From G965233625 sp965233625 (GTDB taxonomy: Bacteria > Planctomycetota > Planctomycetia > Pirellulales > Pirellulaceae), in NCBI GenBank assembly GCA_965233625.1, contig OZ247499.1, forward strand, positions 3,906,001 to 3,970,000: DNA of 64,000 bases. The letters run 5' to 3'. The position numbers and the translations under genes were made by a program. Positions 15,765-24,362 of the stretch are shown piece after piece (position 1 is the first letter of the stretch; every line of letters begins with the position of its first letter). A model generated the notes under the pieces. That model made no database searches and was not told where the DNA came from. It saw only the letters and a program-made list of their open reading frames with translations.

Positions 15765-17810
15765 ATGCTTGTTTCGTGGAAATGGCTGCAAGAGTATGTC
15801 GAGATTGATATGCCGCTGGCTGAGGTCGAAGACCGGCTGGCCATGTCTGGCTTAAACCACGAGGGCACCACGCCTTTCGGCGATGACTTCTGCATTGATC
15901 TGGAAGTCACCAGCAACCGCCCGGATTGCCTCGGCCACATCGGCGTGGCAAGGGAGATCGCGGTGCTGTGGGAAAAAGACCTGAAGATCCCGGACCCGCA
16001 GCCGGCAGAAACTCAAGGCGCCGGGGCAGCGGGTTCTGCCAGCGTTGCTATCGAAACGCCGCTTTGCACCCGCTATACCGGGCGGGTGATTAAAGGCGTG
16101 AAGGTCGGCCCTTCGCCAGACTGGCTCGTCGAACGGCTGACCACGCTGCATGTGAATCCCAAAACGGGCGAAAGCACGTTCAAATCCGTCAATAACATCG
16201 TCGACATCACCAACTATGTGCTGATGGAATGCGGGCAGCCGTTGCACGCCTTCGACCTGGACAAAATCAGCGGCGGCAAGGTCATCGTCCGCGAAGCCGC
16301 CAAGGGCGAGAAGCTGGAAGCAATTGACCACAACACGTACGACCTGGAACCGGGCATGTGCGTGATTGCCGATGAGAAGACGCCCATCGCCCTGGGCGGC
16401 GTCATGGGCGGCGCCGCAACCGAAGTGAATGACGACACGGTGAACCTACTGATCGAAGCGGCCGACTTCATGCCGCTGCCGATCCGGCGAACGGCGCGGC
16501 GGTTGAAGCTGTTCAGCGATTCTTCCTACCGCTTTGAACGCACCGTGGACCCCGCCGGGATCGAATGGGCCAGCCGCCGCTGCTGTGAACTCATTCTGCA
16601 GATCGCCGGCGGTGAACTGGCGCCCGGCATGCTGGACGAAGGAACGCGCGATCTATCCCGCGACCCCATCGTGCTGCGACTGCCACAGATCAGCCGCATC
16701 TTAGGCATCGAAGTCCCCGCCGACGCGGTGCAGCGCATTCTCACGGATCTTGGCTGCACGCCCACGGAGGACCAGCCGGACGACGCCCTGCGTGTCACAC
16801 CACCCACCTGGCGCCGCGACCTCACACGCGAGATTGATCTGATTGAAGAAGTCGCCCGCGTCTACGGCTACGACAAGATTCCCGAAGACACCGCCGTACC
16901 GATGGCGCCGTCGCAACGTACGCGGCTGGATCGTGTGCTGGAGAAGACACGCAATGTGCTGACCGCCGCGGGTTTTGATGAAGCCATGACGGTTAGCGTC
17001 GTCAGCCAGGCATCCACGCAAGTCTTCGCTCCGTGGAGCGAGGCGGCGCCAATCGTCGCCAGCACGCCCATGCTGGAAGGCGCCAACCGTCTGCGGAAAA
17101 GCATTGTGCCATCGCTGCTGAACGCCCGCCGCGAAAATCAGGCCCGCGGCAATTCAGAAGCGGAACTGTTCGAAACCTCGAAGGTCTATCTACCGCAGGG
17201 CGAAGGGCTGCCCACGGAACCGTGGATGGTGGCAGGGGTCAGCGGGCGTTCGTTCTTTGAACTCAAAGGCGTGATCGCCGCGCTGGTGCACCGGCTGAAT
17301 CCGGCGCTGCGGCTGGAAGTGACAGAAACCAGTCAGCCACTGCTCGACCCGGCCAAAGGCTGCGAATTGCTGATCGATGGTAAGCGTATCGGCATCCTGG
17401 GCGAAACAGGCGTCGAAGGCATGAAGGCCACGGGGCTACGCGCGACGGCGACACTGTTTGAACTGGATCTTACCGCCCTCGCGGCGCACGCCGTTCTGGT
17501 GCCACAGCATGCTGAGATCAGCGAATACCCGGCCATCACGCAGGATCTGAACTTCATCGTGGACGAGCCTTTGCGGTGGGACCATCTGGAAGCCACCGTC
17601 CGCACCGCCGGCGGCGAACTGTTGCAGCAGGTCGAATACCGCGAAACCTACCGCAACGAAAAAGCCGACGGCGCCGGTCGCAAACGCGTGCTGCTTTCGT
17701 TCACCCTGCGGTCGAATGAAGGCACACTCACCAGCGGCGACGCGGAAGCCGTGCGTGAGAAAATTGTCGAGGCCTGCAAGAGCAACCACCAGGCAGTGCT
17801 GGTCGGGTGA
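15765..17810 (+). CDS. pheT: Phenylalanyl-tRNA synthetase beta subunit lacking the tRNA-binding (EMAPII) domain
   Basis: PheT forms the alpha2/beta2 enzyme charging tRNA(Phe). The 681-residue product is about 110 shorter than the usual ~795. The first 35 residues (LVSWKWLQEYVEIDMPLAEV) are the standard N-terminus. The sequence then jumps directly to DFCIDLEVTSNRPDCLGHIG, skipping the OB-fold tRNA-binding domain that normally lies between. Remaining domains are in order: B3/B4 editing domain (FKSVNNIVDITNYVLMECGQPLHAFD), B5 (about 305-375, with WRRDLTREIDLIEEVARVYGY), catalytic-like domain and the C-terminal FDX-ACB anticodon domain (SEYPAITQDLNFIVDE). An AAAGG Shine-Dalgarno precedes the ATG. 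pheS is not adjacent; instead a kinase-like gene overlaps its stop codon. Confidence 0.95.
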   Translation: MLVSWKWLQEYVEIDMPLAEVEDRLAMSGLNHEGTTPFGDDFCIDLEVTSNRPDCLGHIGVAREIAVLWEKDLKIPDPQPAETQGAGAAGSASVAIETPLCTRYTGRVIKGVKVGPSPDWLVERLTTLHVNPKTGESTFKSVNNIVDITNYVLMECGQPLHAFDLDKISGGKVIVREAAKGEKLEAIDHNTYDLEPGMCVIADEKTPIALGGVMGGAATEVNDDTVNLLIEAADFMPLPIRRTARRLKLFSDSSYRFERTVDPAGIEWASRRCCELILQIAGGELAPGMLDEGTRDLSRDPIVLRLPQISRILGIEVPADAVQRILTDLGCTPTEDQPDDALRVTPPTWRRDLTREIDLIEEVARVYGYDKIPEDTAVPMAPSQRTRLDRVLEKTRNVLTAAGFDEAMTVSVVSQASTQVFAPWSEAAPIVASTPMLEGANRLRKSIVPSLLNARRENQARGNSEAELFETSKVYLPQGEGLPTEPWMVAGVSGRSFFELKGVIAALVHRLNPALRLEVTETSQPLLDPAKGCELLIDGKRIGILGETGVEGMKATGLRATATLFELDLTALAAHAVLVPQHAEISEYPAITQDLNFIVDEPLRWDHLEATVRTAGGELLQQVEYRETYRNEKADGAGRKRVLLSFTLRSNEGTLTSGDAEAVREKIVEACKSNHQAVLVG

Positions 17811-18397
17811 GCGATCCGCCGGCTGACCTGGATCGCAGCAAGCTGCAACGCCTCGTGGTGGCGGGCACCAGTTGCGCCGGCAAAAGCACCCTGGCGGCGC
17901 GTCTGTCGGAGGTGCTTGGCGCCCTGCACGTTCAGCTTGACATGTTGCACTGGCTACCGGGCTGGGTGGAACGCGACGCAGAAGAATTCCGCAGCAAGGT
18001 TGACGCAGCGACGGCGGGTTCGTCCTGGATTGTCGACGGAAATTATTCGTCCGTACAGGATCTGACCTGGCATCGCGCCCAGACCATCATCTGGCTGGAC
18101 TACTCCTTCCCGGTCATCTTCAGCCGCGCCCTGCGGCGGACAGCCCGCCGGTGCATCTCCGGAGAACTGGTCTGTAACGGCAACCGCGAGACGTTCGCCG
18201 TGGCGCTGCTCAGCCGCGATTCCATCCTGTGGTGGGTGCTGAAGACCTACCGCAGACGGCGCCGTGAATTCAACCAGTCGCTATTCGCCCCCGGCGCCAG
18301 CTGGCAGGTGATCCGCCTGCGTTCACCCGCGGCAACGCGTCGCTTCCTCACGCGGCTGGAAGAGCAGGTGAATGATAAGAAGAGTGACGAAGAATGA
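17807..18397 (+). CDS. P-loop adenylate-kinase-like protein
   Basis: The 196-residue product has a Walker A motif AGTSCAGKSTLA (about 19-30), LHVQLDMLHWLPGW (the lid and base region typical of the FlaR-like/shikimate-kinase-like group) and WIVDGNYSS, then an arginine-rich segment RALRRTARRCISGE. The family is annotated as adenylate kinase or topology-modulation kinase, but the substrate is unknown. It starts with GTG inside the pheT stop (GTGA, four-base overlap), so it is translationally coupled to pheT. A paralogue lies at 43643-44122. Confidence 0.75.
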   Translation: MSDPPADLDRSKLQRLVVAGTSCAGKSTLAARLSEVLGALHVQLDMLHWLPGWVERDAEEFRSKVDAATAGSSWIVDGNYSSVQDLTWHRAQTIIWLDYSFPVIFSRALRRTARRCISGELVCNGNRETFAVALLSRDSILWWVLKTYRRRRREFNQSLFAPGASWQVIRLRSPAATRRFLTRLEEQVNDKKSDEE

Positions 18398-18430
18398 AGC
18401 GTCATAGCTTTTCACCTGCAGCCGGCGCGT

Positions 18431-18458
18431 AAAAAAACCACGCCTATAAGAGGCGTGG
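18431..18458 (-). terminator. Intrinsic terminator at the end of the flagellar cluster
   Basis: CCACGCCT, loop ATAAG, AGGCGTGG form a perfect 8-bp stem. Read on the minus strand the stem is followed by seven T residues, 36 bases past the fliA stop. On the plus strand only a weak T-rich stretch follows, so it may serve the pheT-kinase transcript less well. Confidence 0.88.
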
Positions 18459-18493
18459 CTTGAATCTTTATTTGCCCGTTGCGGTGGATTCGA

Positions 18494-19279
18494 CTAGGTG
18501 CCGAATTCGGGGCGGCGTTTGCCGAGCTGCGTTTGCAGACGGTTGACGATGCTGCTGTGCATCTGGCTGACGCGGCTTTCGCTGAGGTCCAGCGTGGCGC
18601 CGATTTCTTTCATCGTCAGTTCTTCGTAGTAATAAAGAATGATGATCAGGCGTTCGTTGCGGTTCAGGCCTTTGGTGACCAGACGCATGAGGTCGTTCTT
18701 CTGGATGCGACGCGTCGGGTCTTCGCCCTTTTTGTCTTCTAGAACGTCGATCTCGCGGACGTCTTTGTAGCTATCGGTCTCGTACCACTTCTTGTTCAAG
18801 CTGATGAGGCCGACGGCGTTGGCTTCGGTGGTCATCTTCTCGAGTTCAGCGACAGAGATTTCCAGATGCTCAGCCAGTTCCACTTCGGTTGGCGCCCGGC
18901 CGTGGCGGGCTTCGAGTGTTTTGGTGGCTTCGGCCAGTTTGCTGGCTTTCGAGCGGACGAGACGCGGCACCCAGTCCATGGTGCGAAGTTCGTCCAGCAT
19001 GGCGCCACGGATACGCGGCACGCAGTAGGTTTCAAACTTCACGCCGCGGGTCAGGTCGTAGGCGTCGATGGCGTCCATCAGGCCGAAGACGCCGGCCGAA
19101 AGAAGGTCGTCCAGTTCAACGCCGTCGGGCAGCCGCGCCCAGATGCGTTCGCCGTTGTACTTGACCAGAGGTAAGTAACGCTCAACCAGCCGGTTCCGCA
19201 GTTCTTTGTTGGAAAGATCGTTTTTGTATTGCTGCCAGACCTGTTGGATTTCGTCTGCAGGTGCAATGGTGGTCGCCAT
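18494..19279 (-). CDS. fliA: Flagellar sigma factor sigma-28 (FliA/WhiG family)
   Basis: This 261-residue sigma-70-family protein has region 2 (LVKYNGERIWARLPDGVELDDLLSAGVFGLMDAIDAYD), region 3 (RGAMLDELRTMDWVPRLVRSKA and KTLEARHGRAPTEVELAEHL) and a region 4 helix-turn-helix (LTMKEIGATLDLSESRVSQMHS). These are FliA/WhiG signatures; FliA directs RNA polymerase to late flagellar and motility promoters. A GGAGG Shine-Dalgarno lies close before the ATG at 19279. The gene is last of a minus-strand flagellar cluster and is closed by a strong terminator. No FlgM anti-sigma factor gene is in the window. Confidence 0.93.
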   Translation of the reverse strand: MATTIAPADEIQQVWQQYKNDLSNKELRNRLVERYLPLVKYNGERIWARLPDGVELDDLLSAGVFGLMDAIDAYDLTRGVKFETYCVPRIRGAMLDELRTMDWVPRLVRSKASKLAEATKTLEARHGRAPTEVELAEHLEISVAELEKMTTEANAVGLISLNKKWYETDSYKDVREIDVLEDKKGEDPTRRIQKNDLMRLVTKGLNRNERLIIILYYYEELTMKEIGATLDLSESRVSQMHSSIVNRLQTQLGKRRPEFGT

Positions 19280-19399
19280 GCAATCCTCCGTGATTGTTCT
19301 GCGTTCCCGTTTCGCCGTGCGTGGCTTCGTGCCGTGCGGCGTATGAATTGTGTTGACAATCCCGCTGTTCGCAGCTGAATGTCTTCCTCAAAGTTGTAA

Positions 19400-19669
19400 C
19401 TAACCAGGCTGCTCGGTTGCGTTCTCGCCGTTGATGGCGGCCTCCATCGCAGCAATCTGATCATTCAGTTGCTGCTGGACCGACTCGTCGACGGCGTTGG
19501 CTGCAACCTTTCCGGCAACGTAGCCCAACAGGGCGAAGACCGGAAGGTAAAGGGCTGCCGTTAACAGCGTGGACTCAAGCGTTCTGCCGTGGAGAAGCCC
19601 GCGGGCTACCACCGTGACAAACGCAATCATTCCTAATTGACCGGCGTACAGGCGACTCATAACTGGCAT
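19400..19669 (-). CDS. Small membrane protein between flhG and fliA
   Basis: The 89-residue product has two hydrophobic segments (about 10-25 and 38-60, the latter LLTAALYLPVFALLGYVAGK) and a soluble acidic tail (VDESVQQQLNDQIAAMEAAI). No family is recognised. Its place in the cluster and strand suggest a link with motility or simply cotranscription with fliA, 120 bases downstream. The start could be the ATG at 19669 or at 19660; neither has a clear Shine-Dalgarno. Confidence 0.6.
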   Translation of the reverse strand: MPVMSRLYAGQLGMIAFVTVVARGLLHGRTLESTLLTAALYLPVFALLGYVAGKVAANAVDESVQQQLNDQIAAMEAAINGENATEQPG

Positions 19670-19888
19670 TGTGACAGTTGTCTGTCACCCGCAAAAAGGC
19701 CGTTCAAACTGTTCCAGCTCAACCCCGCGTTGCGCGGTTAGGCACACTCCTGGTATCGGCTTGAAGTGTGCTAAAAGTTGAACTGTTCTGCTGATTTTCT
19801 GGATTCTCCTGTCAATGAAGCTTTTCGTGGTGCAGTGCGAGGCAGTTTCGCGTGGTTTTCCCTCAAGTGATTTCTCTCATGGCACACC

Positions 19889-20037
19889 GTAGGGCAGGCT
19901 CCGCCTGCCGTCCGTCATGACGGTTTACCAAGCATTCTTAAGTTGCGATTCAAGTTTCATAACGATTGAAAGTTATCTGGTATGTTTACGTGACTACGCT
20001 GGTCACGCCGCGGGAAGGCAGGCGGAGCCTGCCCTAC
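19889..20037. repeat. 149-bp element bounded by inverted, self-palindromic arms
   Basis: The left arm GTAGGGCAGGCTCCGCCTGC(C) at 19889-19909 and the right arm GGCAGGCGGAGCCTGCCCTA(C) at 20017-20037 are exact inverted copies over 21 bases. Each arm is itself a hairpin (GGCAGGC-TCC-GCCTGCC). The ~107 bases between are AT-rich. The right end stops at the base next to the flhG stop codon. It accounts for part of the 368-base gap in the flagellar cluster; the rest (19670-19888) shows no gene. Confidence 0.85.
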
Positions 20038-20862
20038 TTAGGCGGCTGGTTGCAGCTGTTTTGAATAGGCCTCCGCCATTGCTTCCAGGCGGTTTTCTGC
20101 GACCGGCGCCTCGCCATCTTTCAGCAGGCGGCTGTGTGCGAAGGCGGCGGAAAACGCGGGGTCTGCCGGCAGCCAGCCTCCTACGGAAACGTCTGTCTGC
20201 AGGAACCGCTCGCATGAACGCTGTAGTCGATTGAGCACGCTTGTCGCGGCTGCCTCAGTCGCGGCGCGGTTGACGATGACGGATGGTTGTACGTTGGTGG
20301 TCTGCTGGGCCAGCACTTTGATGGTGGCGTAGGTATCCATCACGGCGACCGGGTCGGTGGTGGTCACCAGCGCGGCGTCGTCAACATGCTGCCAGAAGGC
20401 GCGGGTCAGTTCATCCACACGGTTACCAGCATCAATAAGCACTAGGTCGGCGTGACGGCCAAGCGTTTTAATTCCGGCGATCAACCGCTCGCAACTGGCA
20501 GCGGTCAACGGCCTCATCCGCGCGGGCGCCCAGGCGCCGGCGGCAACCTGCAGACCGGCCGGACCGGGCCGCAGGATTTCGTGAATGCTATGTCGGCCGC
20601 TGAGTACATCCACGATGGTCAGGTCTTCTTTCACACCGCAGCATACCGCCGCATCACCGCGATACAGGCAGGCGTCGACCAGCACCACACGCAGACCGTG
20701 GCTGCAAAGCGCTACGGCCAGATGGGCCGCGACCGTTGTAGTTCCTACACCGCCCTTGCCACCGGCCAGCATCATCATGCGCGGCGGCTCCACGCCGGGG
20801 GCGTCTTCACGACGCGCGGCGAGTTGCATCAGGTTGCGGAGTTCGGCGGCTTGATCGGTCAC
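20038..20862 (-). CDS. flhG: MinD/ParA-like flagellar number regulator FlhG (YlxH), P-loop lysine replaced
   Basis: This 274-residue ParA/MinD-superfamily ATPase lies directly behind flhF, the usual place for FlhG, which controls flagellar number and stimulates the FlhF GTPase. The N-terminus carries a short Gln/Leu/Arg segment (AAELRNLMQLAARRE) that could be the FlhF-activating helix. The P-loop reads GGKGGVGTTT (about 34-43): the signature Lys36 is present but the canonical P-loop Lys is Thr41, as in CpaE-type proteins. Later motifs are VVLVDACLYRGDAA and ADLVLIDAGN. The start is a GTG at 20862, 14 bases past the flhF stop with AAGGAA upstream; ATG-type starts further up would lie inside flhF. 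Confidence 0.83.
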   Translation of the reverse strand: MTDQAAELRNLMQLAARREDAPGVEPPRMMMLAGGKGGVGTTTVAAHLAVALCSHGLRVVLVDACLYRGDAAVCCGVKEDLTIVDVLSGRHSIHEILRPGPAGLQVAAGAWAPARMRPLTAASCERLIAGIKTLGRHADLVLIDAGNRVDELTRAFWQHVDDAALVTTTDPVAVMDTYATIKVLAQQTTNVQPSVIVNRAATEAAATSVLNRLQRSCERFLQTDVSVGGWLPADPAFSAAFAHSRLLKDGEAPVAENRLEAMAEAYSKQLQPAA

Positions 20863-20875
20863 AGTTGGCAGTTCC

Positions 20876-22048
20876 TTAAGACGGGTTCGAAAGAACTGCG
20901 GCGGCCAGTTCGTCAGCGTCCGCCGGAGCAATATCGCCGGGAACATTCTGACCATTGGTCACATAACTCAGCGGCAGACCACTGCTGCGAAGCAACGGCA
21001 ACAAGCTGCCAAGACCGGTCGCTTCATCCAGCTTGGTGTAGATCAACGCGTTGACGCCTGTGCGCGAGAATCGCTCGGCGGTTTTCTTCAGGCTGGTTTC
21101 GCTACTGCTACTGCTGAGCACTAAATGGGTTTCATCAGGACCGGCTGCGGCGAGAATCTCGCGGACTTCTTTCAGCTTGGCGGCGTCGCGTGGGCTGCGG
21201 CCCGCGGTATCGAGCAGGATCAGGTCCAGATGCTCCATCCGCTCTACGGCAGCTTGCATCTCGTCAGGTGTCGAGACAACTTCCATCGGCAGGTCGATGA
21301 TATCGGCATAAGTGCGAAGCTGTTCGACCGCTGCGATGCGGTAGGTGTCCACCGTAATCAGACCCACACGGTGCTGATGCCGCAGGCGGAAGTTGGCGGC
21401 CAGCTTGGCGATGGTCGTCGTTTTTCCAACACCCGTCGGACCCACCAGCGCGATCAACCGGCGGTGACCCGGCGTGACGCGGACGGGACCACAGACAGGA
21501 ATCTCTTTCGCCACCAGCTCTAACAGGAGTTGACGGAGCTGTTGTACGTCATTCTGTTGATGTTGCGGTGTCCGCTCTTTGACTTCTTCCAGCAGTTCAC
21601 GGGCCAGCTCTTCACTCATTTCAGCATCCAGCAGGCTGGTGAATAGCTGGAACATAGCGGGTGATAGTTCGCCAGGAGTGTCCGTCGCGGGTGCTACAGG
21701 CTTTGCAGGTTCAATGCGAAAGTCCGCGGCTTCTGCATCAAAATGTTTCTGAAAGAGCGAAGCCGCAACTTCGTCGAAGGTTTCCGTTGCCGGGGCTACG
21801 ATACTTTCTGGCTCTGGCGCGGGCGTCGCGATTTGCGGCGGCGCGGTGACGATAGGTTCGGGCAGTCGCGCCGGGATGTCGGCGTTTAGCGAAGCCGTGA
21901 CTTCAATCTGCCGGGCGCCGGTCAGCCAACGCATCAAACGGCTGCCAGCCGGACGGGTCTGCAGCACCGCGGCTTCAGGGCCTAGATCTTCGCGGATCAT
22001 CTGCAGGGCCTGTTGCATCGAACTGGCGCGGTAGGTTCTGGCATCCAT
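20876..22048 (-). CDS. flhF: Flagellar biosynthesis GTPase FlhF
   Basis: FlhF is the third SRP-type GTPase and sets flagellar position. The 390-residue product has a variable basic/proline-rich N-terminal domain (1-130; opens MDARTYRASSMQQALQMIRE), an N domain (about 130-185) and a G domain. The G domain has G1 GPTGVGKTTT (203-212), the DTYRIAAVEQLRTYADI block, the G3 DTAGRSPRD motif and a G4-like TKLDEATGLGSLLPLL near the end. All SRP54-type residues are in place. It is separated by 3 bases from flhA and 13 from flhG, so the three are one operon. Confidence 0.95.
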   Translation of the reverse strand: MDARTYRASSMQQALQMIREDLGPEAAVLQTRPAGSRLMRWLTGARQIEVTASLNADIPARLPEPIVTAPPQIATPAPEPESIVAPATETFDEVAASLFQKHFDAEAADFRIEPAKPVAPATDTPGELSPAMFQLFTSLLDAEMSEELARELLEEVKERTPQHQQNDVQQLRQLLLELVAKEIPVCGPVRVTPGHRRLIALVGPTGVGKTTTIAKLAANFRLRHQHRVGLITVDTYRIAAVEQLRTYADIIDLPMEVVSTPDEMQAAVERMEHLDLILLDTAGRSPRDAAKLKEVREILAAAGPDETHLVLSSSSSETSLKKTAERFSRTGVNALIYTKLDEATGLGSLLPLLRSSGLPLSYVTNGQNVPGDIAPADADELAAAVLSNPS

Positions 22049-22051
22049 GCG

Positions 22052-24163
22052 TTATTGATCCCCCGGTGCGCCGCCGGCGGCTGGTTGCTGGTCAAGTTGA
22101 ACAAGCGAGTGAGACACAAGTTTGACGTCGCGTGGGATTTCTGTGTACGAAATAACCGCCATCCGCGGCAGGTTGGCCGATGTAATCTCCCGCAGACCCG
22201 GGCGGATCAGCGGGCTGCAGACCACCACGGGATGATGCCCGGCCTGGTACAACGGCTCTAGCCCGGTGCGGATTGCTTCGCAGACGCGTTCAATCACGAC
22301 CGGGCTCATGCGGATATACAGACCATGTTCATTGTGTTCAATACTGGATGCCACCTGGTCTTCCAGCGCGGGCTCTAACGTGGCTACGTGCAACTGTTTC
22401 TGGTCGTCCTGATACCGTCCACAGATGGTGCGGCTGAGGCGGGCGCGGACCGCTTCGGTCAGGCGGACGGGGTCGGTAGTGGCGACAACTTTTTCGCTGA
22501 GTGTTTCCAGAATCAGAGCCAGCTGACGGATCGAAACCTCTTCGCGAAGCAGACGCTGCAGGATGTGCTGCACCTGAGACATACGCATCGGCTGCGGAAT
22601 GAGTTCATTCACCAATGCTTCCGACGTGGTCTTCAGTTGCTCAATCAGCCCATGCATACCGTCCCGCGTCAGTAGTTCGTCGGCATGCTGCCGCACCACT
22701 TCCTGCAGATGCGTCGCCAGCACGGCGGCCGGTTCTACGGGCGTGTAACCCAGCATTTCCGCACGGTCGCGCATCCCCGCTTCAATCCACACCGCCGGCG
22801 TATTGAAGGCGGGATCACGGACGGGCGTGCCGGGAATTTCGCCCGTCGTCATGCCCGAATCCATCGCCAGCAGCCGCGTGGGCATCACCTCGCCGCCTGC
22901 GACGGGGTTGGAAGCGATGCCGATGCTGTAACCGTATTCGCCTAGCCGCATGTTGTCGCGGATGCGGACTTTGGGCAGCATGATGCCAATCTCCGCGGCC
23001 ACGTTTTTGCGCACAGCTGCGATGCGCGTCATCAGATCGCCGCCGCGGTTGGGGTCTGCCAGGCGGATCAGCCCGACGCCCAGTTCCATTTCCATGGGGT
23101 CCACGGCCAGGGATTCTTTGATTTCATCTTCGGGACTCTTGGTCTGCGCCGCTTCCTGCTCGGCAGCTTCTTCGGCCTCTTTGGCCTTCGTGGTTTCTTC
23201 CGCTTTCGTCTGTTTCGAGAGGATCACGGCCAGCGCCACGCAGCCGATGGCCAGCGATGCCAGCGGCACGGGCGGCAGTCCGGTGAACATCAGAATGCCC
23301 AGGAACGCTGCGGCGACGAACAACGCCTTGGTGTTAGAAAAAATCTGCTGCAGGAAGACAAACGGCAGATTGCTTTTCGCCGTCGAGCGGGTAATCAGCA
23401 ACGCCGCTGCCAGCGAGATGAGGAAGGCGGGCACCTGGCTAACCAGGCCATCGCCAATCGTCAGTTTGGTGAACAGTTGCACGGCCTGCATAAAGTCCAT
23501 CCCGGACTCGAAGATGCCGATCACCAGACCGCCGATGATGTTGATAATCGTAATGATGATGCCCGCAATGGCATCGCCACGGACGAACTTACTGGCGCCG
23601 TCCATCGCCCCGTAAAAGTCGGCCTGCTGCGTGATCTCTTCGCGGCGGATTTTTGCTTCTTCTTCGGTGATGGCCTGTGCGTTTAGATCGGCGTCGATCG
23701 CCATCTGCCGCCCGGGCATACCATCCAGGGCAAACCGCGCCGCCACTTCGCTGATACGCGTGGCGCCTTTGGTGATGACGACAAACTGAATAACGACGAT
23801 GATGATGAAGATAATCAGCCCCACCACAATCCGGTCGCCTGCCACGAACTCTCCAAACGCACGGATCACACCGCCCGCCGCGTCAATGCCCAGCGTATCG
23901 GCCTGCGTGAGAATCAACCGCGTCGTGGCCACATTCATCACCAGCCGGCCCAGCGTGGTGGCCAGCAGCAACGAGGGGAACACGCTGAACTCAAGCGGGC
24001 TTTCGACATAAATAGTCGTCAGCAGCACCACCACCGCCGTGGCAATATTGGCAGCCAGCAGCACATCCATCAACCAATGCGGCAACGGCACCAGAATCAC
24101 CAGCACGCTGGAGATAATGCCGATGGGCATGACAAGGCTTTGCCACTTGGTAAGTGAGTTCAT
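22052..24163 (-). CDS. flhA: Flagellar type III export gate protein FlhA
   Basis: FlhA forms the nonameric export gate of the flagellar secretion system. The 703-residue product has about eight transmembrane segments in the first ~320 residues, including the conserved PSLLLATTLGRLVMNVATTRLIL and FVVITKGATRISEVAARFALDGMPGRQMAIDADLNAG-like (FHIPEP) block. A charged linker follows (KQTKAEETTKAKEAEEAAEQ), then the cytoplasmic domain to the end (ETLSEKVVATTDPVRLTEAVRARL). The length matches the family (~690). The cytoplasmic linker is unusually rich in Glu, Ala and Lys. It is the first gene of the minus-strand flhA-flhF-flhG run; the other export genes are outside the window. Confidence 0.96.
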   Translation of the reverse strand: MNSLTKWQSLVMPIGIISSVLVILVPLPHWLMDVLLAANIATAVVVLLTTIYVESPLEFSVFPSLLLATTLGRLVMNVATTRLILTQADTLGIDAAGGVIRAFGEFVAGDRIVVGLIIFIIIVVIQFVVITKGATRISEVAARFALDGMPGRQMAIDADLNAQAITEEEAKIRREEITQQADFYGAMDGASKFVRGDAIAGIIITIINIIGGLVIGIFESGMDFMQAVQLFTKLTIGDGLVSQVPAFLISLAAALLITRSTAKSNLPFVFLQQIFSNTKALFVAAAFLGILMFTGLPPVPLASLAIGCVALAVILSKQTKAEETTKAKEAEEAAEQEAAQTKSPEDEIKESLAVDPMEMELGVGLIRLADPNRGGDLMTRIAAVRKNVAAEIGIMLPKVRIRDNMRLGEYGYSIGIASNPVAGGEVMPTRLLAMDSGMTTGEIPGTPVRDPAFNTPAVWIEAGMRDRAEMLGYTPVEPAAVLATHLQEVVRQHADELLTRDGMHGLIEQLKTTSEALVNELIPQPMRMSQVQHILQRLLREEVSIRQLALILETLSEKVVATTDPVRLTEAVRARLSRTICGRYQDDQKQLHVATLEPALEDQVASSIEHNEHGLYIRMSPVVIERVCEAIRTGLEPLYQAGHHPVVVCSPLIRPGLREITSANLPRMAVISYTEIPRDVKLVSHSLVQLDQQPAAGGAPGDQ

Positions 24164-24362
24164 AACGCTACGGTCGAGTTCGCACCCAAAACCCCGCTCA
24201 CCACGCGCGCACCAGCGCCGCAGCCGCGGAAACCAGCCGTTTCACACAGCGGTTTGACAAGGGGCGGACCATAGCGGGAGAAGCCAGAACGGTCCAGGGC
24301 GATTCCGGCGGAAGTGCTAGCGTGGGCGTCGGATTGCCGCGGACCGTAGAAAGCAGAATCGG

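Noticed and set aside
19871..19896. TGGCACACCGTAGGGC as a sigma-54 promoter
   Set aside because: Only the -24 part matches; the -12 element lacks TGC, and it overlaps the palindromic arm of the repeat element.
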